Shown: piece by piece, positions 59,272 to 64,000 of the stretch
Numbering within the stretch: position 1 is the stretch's first letter
Layout: the number at the start of each line of letters is the position of its first letter
NCBI GenBank assembly: GCA_963824105.1
Contig: CAWGNN010000011.1
Location: 62,001 to 126,000 of the forward strand
Source of the DNA: CAWDVB01 sp963824105
GTDB taxonomy: Bacteria > Actinomycetota > Actinomycetes > Propionibacteriales > Nocardioidaceae
Length of the DNA: 64,000 nucleotides
Direction: 5' to 3'
Made by a program: the position numbers and the translations under genes
The notes under the pieces: model-generated
The model's input: the letters and a program-made list of their open reading frames with translations, nothing else
What the model was told of the DNA's origin: nothing
The model's database searches: none

Positions 59272-60938
59272 CCGCCGTCATCGACAGCCGGACTGGGGTG
59301 GCACGCCCCAACACCCTCGGCCAGAAGATCGTCAAGGTCATCACGACCACCGACCACAAGGTGATCGGCCAGCTCTACCTGGTGACGTCGTTCGCCTGGT
59401 TCATCATCGCTGGCATCATGGCGCTGATCATGCGTGCCGAGCTGGCCAACCCGGGGACCCAGTTCGTCAGCGACGAGACGTACAACCAGCTGTTCACGAT
59501 GCACGGCACGATCATGTTGCTGATGTTCGCGACGCCGCTCTTCGTCGGCTTCGCGAACGTCGCCATGCCGCTGCAGATCGGCTCCCCGGATGTGGCCTTC
59601 CCGCGGCTGAACATGTTCAGCTACTGGCTGTTCCTCTTCGGCAGCCTGATCGCGGTCTCCGGCTTCCTCACTCCCGCGGGCGCGGCGAGCTTCGGCTGGT
59701 TCGCCTACACCCCACTGTCGACGGCGATCCACACTCCCGGCATCGGTGGCGACCTGTGGGTCATGGGTCTGTGGCTGATGGGCCTGGGGACGATCCTCGG
59801 TGGTGTCAACTTCATCACCACGATCCTGACCATGCGGGCCCCCGGTCTGACCATGTTCCGGATGTCGATCTTCACCTGGAACACCTTCGTCACCAGCCTC
59901 CTGGTGATCATCGTCTTCCCGGTGTTCGCCGGTGCGCTGTTGATGCTGGAGGCCGACCGAGCCTTCGGCGCTCACGTCTTCGACGCGGCGTCGGGCGGCC
60001 CGATCTTCTACCAGCACGCGTTCTGGTTCTTCGGCCACCCGGAGGTCTACATCGTCGCGCTGCCCTTCTTCGGCATCGTGACCGAGATCCTCCCGGTCTT
60101 CAGCCGGAAGCCGGTCTTCGGCTACGTGGGCCTGGTCGCGGCGACCCTGTCGATCGCGATGCTCTCGGTCGCGGTCTGGGCTCACCACATGTTCGTGACC
60201 GGCCAGGTCGATCTGCCGTTCTTCTCTGCGATGACCTTCCTGATCGCGGTACCTACAGGCGTGAAGTTCTTCAACTGGATAGGCACGATGTGGGGGGGAT
60301 CTCTGTCCTTCGACAATCCGATGCTCTGGTCGATCGGCTTCCTCACGACCTTCCTCTTCGGAGGGCTGACCGGCATCATCCTGGCCTCGCCGCCGCTGGA
60401 CTTCCAGGTGTCGGACTCCTACTTCGTGGTCGCGCACTTCCACTACGTGCTCTTCGGCACCGTGGTCTTCGCTATGTTCGCCGGGTTCTTCTACTGGTGG
60501 CCGAAGATGTTCGGCCGGATGCTCGACGAGAAGCTCGGCAAGATCCAGTTCTGGATGCTGTTCATCGGCTTCCACACCACGTTCCTGGTGCAGCACTGGC
60601 TGGGCGTCGAGGGTATGCCGCGTCGGTACGCCGACTACCTGCCGTCTGACGGGTTCACCTTCTTGAACCAGGTCTCCACGGTCGGGGCCTACATCCTCGC
60701 GCTGTCGATGCTCCCGTTCTTCTACAACGTCTACAAGTCGTTCAAGGGACCGAAGGTCGAGGTCGACGACCCGTGGGGTTGGGGCCGCTCGCTGGAGTGG
60801 GCCACCTCGTGTCCGCCACCGCGGCACAACTTCCATTCGTTGCCGCGGATCCGTTCGGAGTCTCCCGCCTTCGATCTCCACCACCCCGAGATCGGAGCGC
60901 TCGAGTTGGCTGGCGCTGAGAGCGAGGTCGCCCGATGA
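59268..60938 (+). CDS. ctaD: Cytochrome c oxidase subunit I
   Basis: Catalytic haem-copper subunit, 556 aa with twelve helices. Ligands visible: haem a His in FTMHGTIMLLMF, CuB His and cross-linked Tyr in WFFGHPEVYIVALP, HH in VWAHHMFVTG, and the haem pair in VVAHFHYVLFG. K- and D-channel sequence (GNVAMPLQIG-type FANVAMPLQIGSPDVAFPRLN) is present. A C-terminal cytoplasmic tail of about 60 residues follows. GTG 59268 overlaps ctaC and its stop overlaps ctaF (ATGA). Confidence 0.96.
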   Translation: MTAVIDSRTGVARPNTLGQKIVKVITTTDHKVIGQLYLVTSFAWFIIAGIMALIMRAELANPGTQFVSDETYNQLFTMHGTIMLLMFATPLFVGFANVAMPLQIGSPDVAFPRLNMFSYWLFLFGSLIAVSGFLTPAGAASFGWFAYTPLSTAIHTPGIGGDLWVMGLWLMGLGTILGGVNFITTILTMRAPGLTMFRMSIFTWNTFVTSLLVIIVFPVFAGALLMLEADRAFGAHVFDAASGGPIFYQHAFWFFGHPEVYIVALPFFGIVTEILPVFSRKPVFGYVGLVAATLSIAMLSVAVWAHHMFVTGQVDLPFFSAMTFLIAVPTGVKFFNWIGTMWGGSLSFDNPMLWSIGFLTTFLFGGLTGIILASPPLDFQVSDSYFVVAHFHYVLFGTVVFAMFAGFFYWWPKMFGRMLDEKLGKIQFWMLFIGFHTTFLVQHWLGVEGMPRRYADYLPSDGFTFLNQVSTVGAYILALSMLPFFYNVYKSFKGPKVEVDDPWGWGRSLEWATSCPPPRHNFHSLPRIRSESPAFDLHHPEIGALELAGAESEVAR

Positions 60939-61336
60939 AGGCAGAGGCCTGGACCTTCGGAGCGATGACGATCTTCGTCGTCATCGTTGCCCCGATCTAC
61001 TGGTTCTCCTCGCACGAGATCACCGGCTTCCTGGCGCTGGTGATGACAGCCCTGCTGTCGCTGATCGTGACTCTGTACCTCGGGTTGCACGCCGCGCGGA
61101 TGAAGACGCCGCGCCCGGAGGACCGGGCCGACGGCGAGATCGCCGAGGGAGCAGGCGAGCTGGGCTTCTTCCCGCCGTACTCGTGGTGGCCGTTGTGGGC
61201 GGGTCTCACGCTGGCGACCGTCGTGTTCGGGATGGCCGTCCACGTATGGGTGGTGGCGATCATCGGCGCCGGACTGGGTTTCGTCTCGGCAGCCGGCTGG
61301 GTCTTCGAGTACTACCGCGGAGACCATGCGCACTGA
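60935..61336 (+). CDS. ctaF: Actinobacterial cytochrome c oxidase subunit IV
   Basis: 133-aa membrane subunit specific to actinobacterial aa3 oxidase (as in M. tuberculosis Rv2199c). Four helices: TIFVVIVAPIYWFSS, GFLALVMTALLSLIVTLYLGL, WWPLWAGLTLATVVFGMAVHV, WVVAIIGAGLGFVSAAGWVFEYY. PPYSWWPLW is characteristic. ATG overlaps the ctaD stop. A hairpin follows. Confidence 0.92.
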   Translation: MKAEAWTFGAMTIFVVIVAPIYWFSSHEITGFLALVMTALLSLIVTLYLGLHAARMKTPRPEDRADGEIAEGAGELGFFPPYSWWPLWAGLTLATVVFGMAVHVWVVAIIGAGLGFVSAAGWVFEYYRGDHAH

Positions 61337-61354
61337 CACTCCAACCGTTTCGCT

Positions 61355-61390
61355 GTTCGAGGCCGTACCCGCCGGGGTGCGGCCTCGAAC
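61355..61390 (+). terminator. Terminator after ctaF
   Basis: Hairpin GTTCGAGGCCGTACCC-GCCG-GGGTGCGGCCTCGAAC, one G-T wobble, followed by GCTTTCG. Confidence 0.8.
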
Positions 61391-61432
61391 GCTTTCGTGG
61401 GGCATGACGCCTCGCGACTAGACTCTCGCCCC

Positions 61433-64000
61433 GTGCCGCGCAATCGCCCACGCCCTTCGCGGCCGCGTTTCGACATCGAGCGACGTGCCGGTCTCGTCCC
61501 CGCGGTGAGCTTCCCCGACGGGCTGCCCATCTCGGCCTGGGCCGAGGAGATCGGCGAGCTGATCAGGGACCACCAGGTCATCGTGGTGGCCGGCGAGACC
61601 GGGTCGGGCAAGACGACCCAGCTGCCCAAGATCTGCCTATCGATCGGTCGCGGGGTCCGCGGGATGATCGGGCATACCCAGCCGCGTCGGATCGCCGCCC
61701 GAAGCGTGTCGGAGCGCATCGCCGAGGAGCTCGACGTCGAGCACGGGCGCGAGGTGGGGTTCCAGGTGCGCTTCACCGACGCGTCGACGCCCGACACCCT
61801 CGTCAAGGTGATGACCGACGGAATCCTGCTCAACGAGCTCCAGCACGACCGGCTGCTCTCGGCGTACGACACGTTGATCATCGACGAGGCGCACGAGCGC
61901 AGCCTCAACATCGACTTCATCCTCGGCTACCTCAAAGAGGTCCTGCCGCGCCGGCCGGACCTCAAGGTCGTGATCACCTCCGCGACGATCGACGTGGACC
62001 GGTTCGCCGAACACTTCGCGGATGCTGCAGGCCCTGCCCCTGTGGTTGAGGTCTCGGGGAGGACCTATCCGGTCGAGGTTCGCTACCGCCCGCTGCGCGA
62101 GGGGCAGGGACCTCGACGACGAGGGGGAGGCGCTGCTGCGCGACCAGACCGAGGCCATCGTGGCGGGGGTGCGGGAGCTGATTGCCGAGGGGCCCGGCGA
62201 CATCCTGGTCTTCCTCCCCGGTGAGCGCGAGATCCGTGACACCCAAGACGCGCTGGACGAGCTCAGTCAGGAGGCCCGGAGCGGTTTCGACATCCTGCCG
62301 CTCTTCTCCCGGCTGTCGGCGGCCGAGCAGCACCGGGTCTTCGCCCCGCACACCCGGCGCCGGGTGGTGCTTGCGACCAACGTCGCCGAGACCTCCCTGA
62401 CCGTGCCGGGAGTCCGCTACGTCATCGACACGGGCCTGGCGAGGATCTCGCGCTTCTCCTACCGAACCAAGGTCCAGCGGCTGCCGATCGAGCAGATCAG
62501 CCGGGCGTCGGCGCTGCAGCGCTCCGGGCGCTGCGGTCGCACCGAGGCCGGTGTCGCGCTGCGCCTGTACGCCGAGGAGGACTACGAGTCGAGACCGGAG
62601 TTCACCGACCCGGAGATCCTGCGGACCAATCTGGCCTCGGTGATCCTGCAGATGACCGCGCTGGGCCTTGGTGACGTGGCTCGCTTCCCGTTCATCGACC
62701 CCCCCGACAAGCGACACGTGACCGCGGGGGTCCAGCTCCTCACCGAGCTGGGGGCTCTCGAAGCTCGGCGAGACGCTCGTGGCAGCCGTCTGACCAAGCT
62801 CGGACGTCAGCTGGTGGCCCTGCCGGTCGACCCTCGGGTGGCCCGGATGATCGTCGAGGGGGCCAGGCGAGGGGTGCTGCGCGAGGTCCTGGTCGTCGCT
62901 GCGGCCCTGTCCTCCCAGGATCCCCGGGAGCGGCCCTTGGAGAAGCAGGCGCACGCAGACCAGATGCACGCCAGATTCCGCGACCCGACGTCGGACTTCC
63001 TCACCCTCCTGAGCCTGTGGCTGCACATCCGGGAGAGCCAGCGCAGCCTCAGCTCCAGCGCCTTCCGGAGGATGTGCCGCGACGAGTTCTTGAACTACCT
63101 GCGGATCCGGGAGTGGCAGGAGCTGGAGAAGCAACTGCGCCAGATCACCAAGCAGCTCCGCCTCGACTCCAACCAGCCTGCCCGGCGGCTCGAGGACGTC
63201 GACGCCGACGCGGTCCATCAGGCGCTCCTGGCCGGCTTGCTCTCCCACATCGGGCTGCGCGACCCCGAGCGCCGGGACTACCTCGGAGCCCGCGGCACGA
63301 GATTCTCGATCTTCCCCGGGTCCACCCTGTTCCGGAAGCCACCGGCGCTGGTGGTGGCCGCGGAGCTGGTGGAGACCTCGCGCCTCTACGCGCGCACGAA
63401 CGCCGAGATCAAGCCGGAATGGGTCGAGGAGGTGGGAGCTCATCTCGTCCGCCGTACCTACTCCGAGCCGCACTGGTCCAAGAAGCGTGGCTCCGCGGTC
63501 GCCTACGAGAGGGTGACCGTCTACGGGGTGCCGATCGTCGCCGATCGTGTGGTCGCCTACGGCAGGGTCGACCCCGACCTGTCCCGGGAGCTGTTCATCA
63601 GACATGCCCTCGTGTACGGCGAGTGGCAGACCCGCCACTCGTTCTTCACCCACAACCGCAAGCTCCTCGAACAGGCTGAGGAGCTGGAGCAGCGGGCCCG
63701 CCGTCGCGACATCGTGGTCGACGAGCACACTCTCTTCGACTTCTACGACGAGCGCATCCCCGCCGAGGTCGTCTCGGCCCGCCACTTCGACAGCTGGTGG
63801 AAACGGGAGCGACAGCGGCGCCGGGAGCTGCTGACCTTCGACCCGGCCATGCTGGTGCGGGACGAGGCCGCCGAGGAGACCAGACGGGACTTTCCCCGAA
63901 CCTGGCAGGAGGGGCCGCTGACCTTCCAGCTGTCCTACCACTTCGATCCGGGAGCCGACGATGACGGGGTGACCGTCGACATCCCGGTCGACACGCTGAA
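61433..64000 (+). pseudogene. hrpA: ATP-dependent RNA helicase HrpA, frameshifted; 3' end outside window
   Basis: DEAH-box helicase. The first frame (61433-62224) holds Walker A GETGSGKTTQ, TQPRRIAA, DEAH, and TSATID (motif III), up to EVRYRPLREG. From about 62109 the sequence continues in the +1 frame: RDLDDEGEALLRDQTEAIVAGV, DILVFLPGEREIRD, LATNVAETSLTVPGVRYVIDTG (motif V), QRSGRCGR (motif VI), then HA2, OB and long HrpA C-terminal parts to the window edge. The first frame runs on into junk and stops at 62224. So one base is extra (or two missing) around GGGGCAGGGACC (62101-62112). All domains are otherwise intact, so a sequence error or very recent mutation is as likely as true decay. GTG 61433 follows TAGACT by eight bases. 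Confidence 0.85.

Overview
The window is high-GC bacterial chromosome, almost certainly from an actinomycete and most like Nocardioides and its relatives. The evidence is the gene set: dop-independent markers such as GlnA1, GlnE and GlnA2 together, adenylylated glutamine synthetase, a two-lipoyl dihydrolipoamide acyltransferase (SucB), CtaC/CtaD/CtaF, a ribokinase-type adenosine kinase, DUF4191, DUF3043 and LppX-type lipoproteins. Frequent GTG starts, 4-base ATGA/GTGA overlaps and many promoters placed 6-8 bases before a start codon (leaderless mRNAs) fit the same group. Gene order recalls the Rv2199c-Rv2225 block of Mycobacterium tuberculosis (recalled from memory, not searched), but a large accessory segment (about 16.7-38.8 kb) sits between glnE and glnA1. 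No transposase, integrase, tRNA or CRISPR array was seen.

Layout. 0-2.3 kb (minus): a HAD hydrolase followed by phosphonate-type ABC transporter genes phnD and phnC. 2.5-5.6 kb (plus): treS-mak, the trehalose to maltose-1-phosphate branch. 5.7-6.0 kb: RNase P RNA. 6.1-11.5 kb: TPR protein, map, a small protein, a lysine-repeat histone-H1-like protein, a small membrane protein, panB, nadE. 11.6-16.7 kb (plus): glnA2, a class I glutamine amidotransferase, glnE. 16.7-21.1 kb: thioesterase, unknown transporter-like membrane protein, GNAT, and an MFS exporter with its MarR regulator. 21.2-28.7 kb: a phosphoketolase island (FGGY kinase and PLP lyase/decarboxylase on minus; fda, xfp, ackA on plus). 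28.8-33.3 kb: small membrane protein, hydrolase, and two tandem fused receiver/thioredoxin-fold/thioredoxin-reductase-like flavoproteins without the CxxC. 33.5-34.6 kb: degenerate region with a broken serine hydrolase and a 20-bp perfect inverted repeat.

The most interesting region is 34.6-38.8 kb. A heliorhodopsin gene (retinal lysine K243, counter-ion E109) is transcribed divergently from a terC gene that carries a yybP-ykoY (manganese) riboswitch. These are followed by a small winged-helix regulator divergent from khtT-khtU (K+/H+ antiporter with its TrkA-C subunit). The heliorhodopsin/terC and regulator/khtT intergenic regions share the words ATACGAA and GTTCGTGA. glnA1, with a complete four-half-site GlnR box, lies immediately beyond.

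40.5-64 kb returns to the conserved actinobacterial core: RDD protein, two LppX-like lipoproteins, the minus-strand lpd-sucB-epimerase-lipB-lipA-DUF4191 operon (lipoate synthesis next to its user), pepA, gcvT, AKR, DUF3043, glycerate kinase, erpA-type Fe-S carrier, adenosine kinase, and ctaC-ctaD-ctaF (cytochrome aa3 oxidase). The window ends inside hrpA, which is broken by a +1 frameshift in this sequence.
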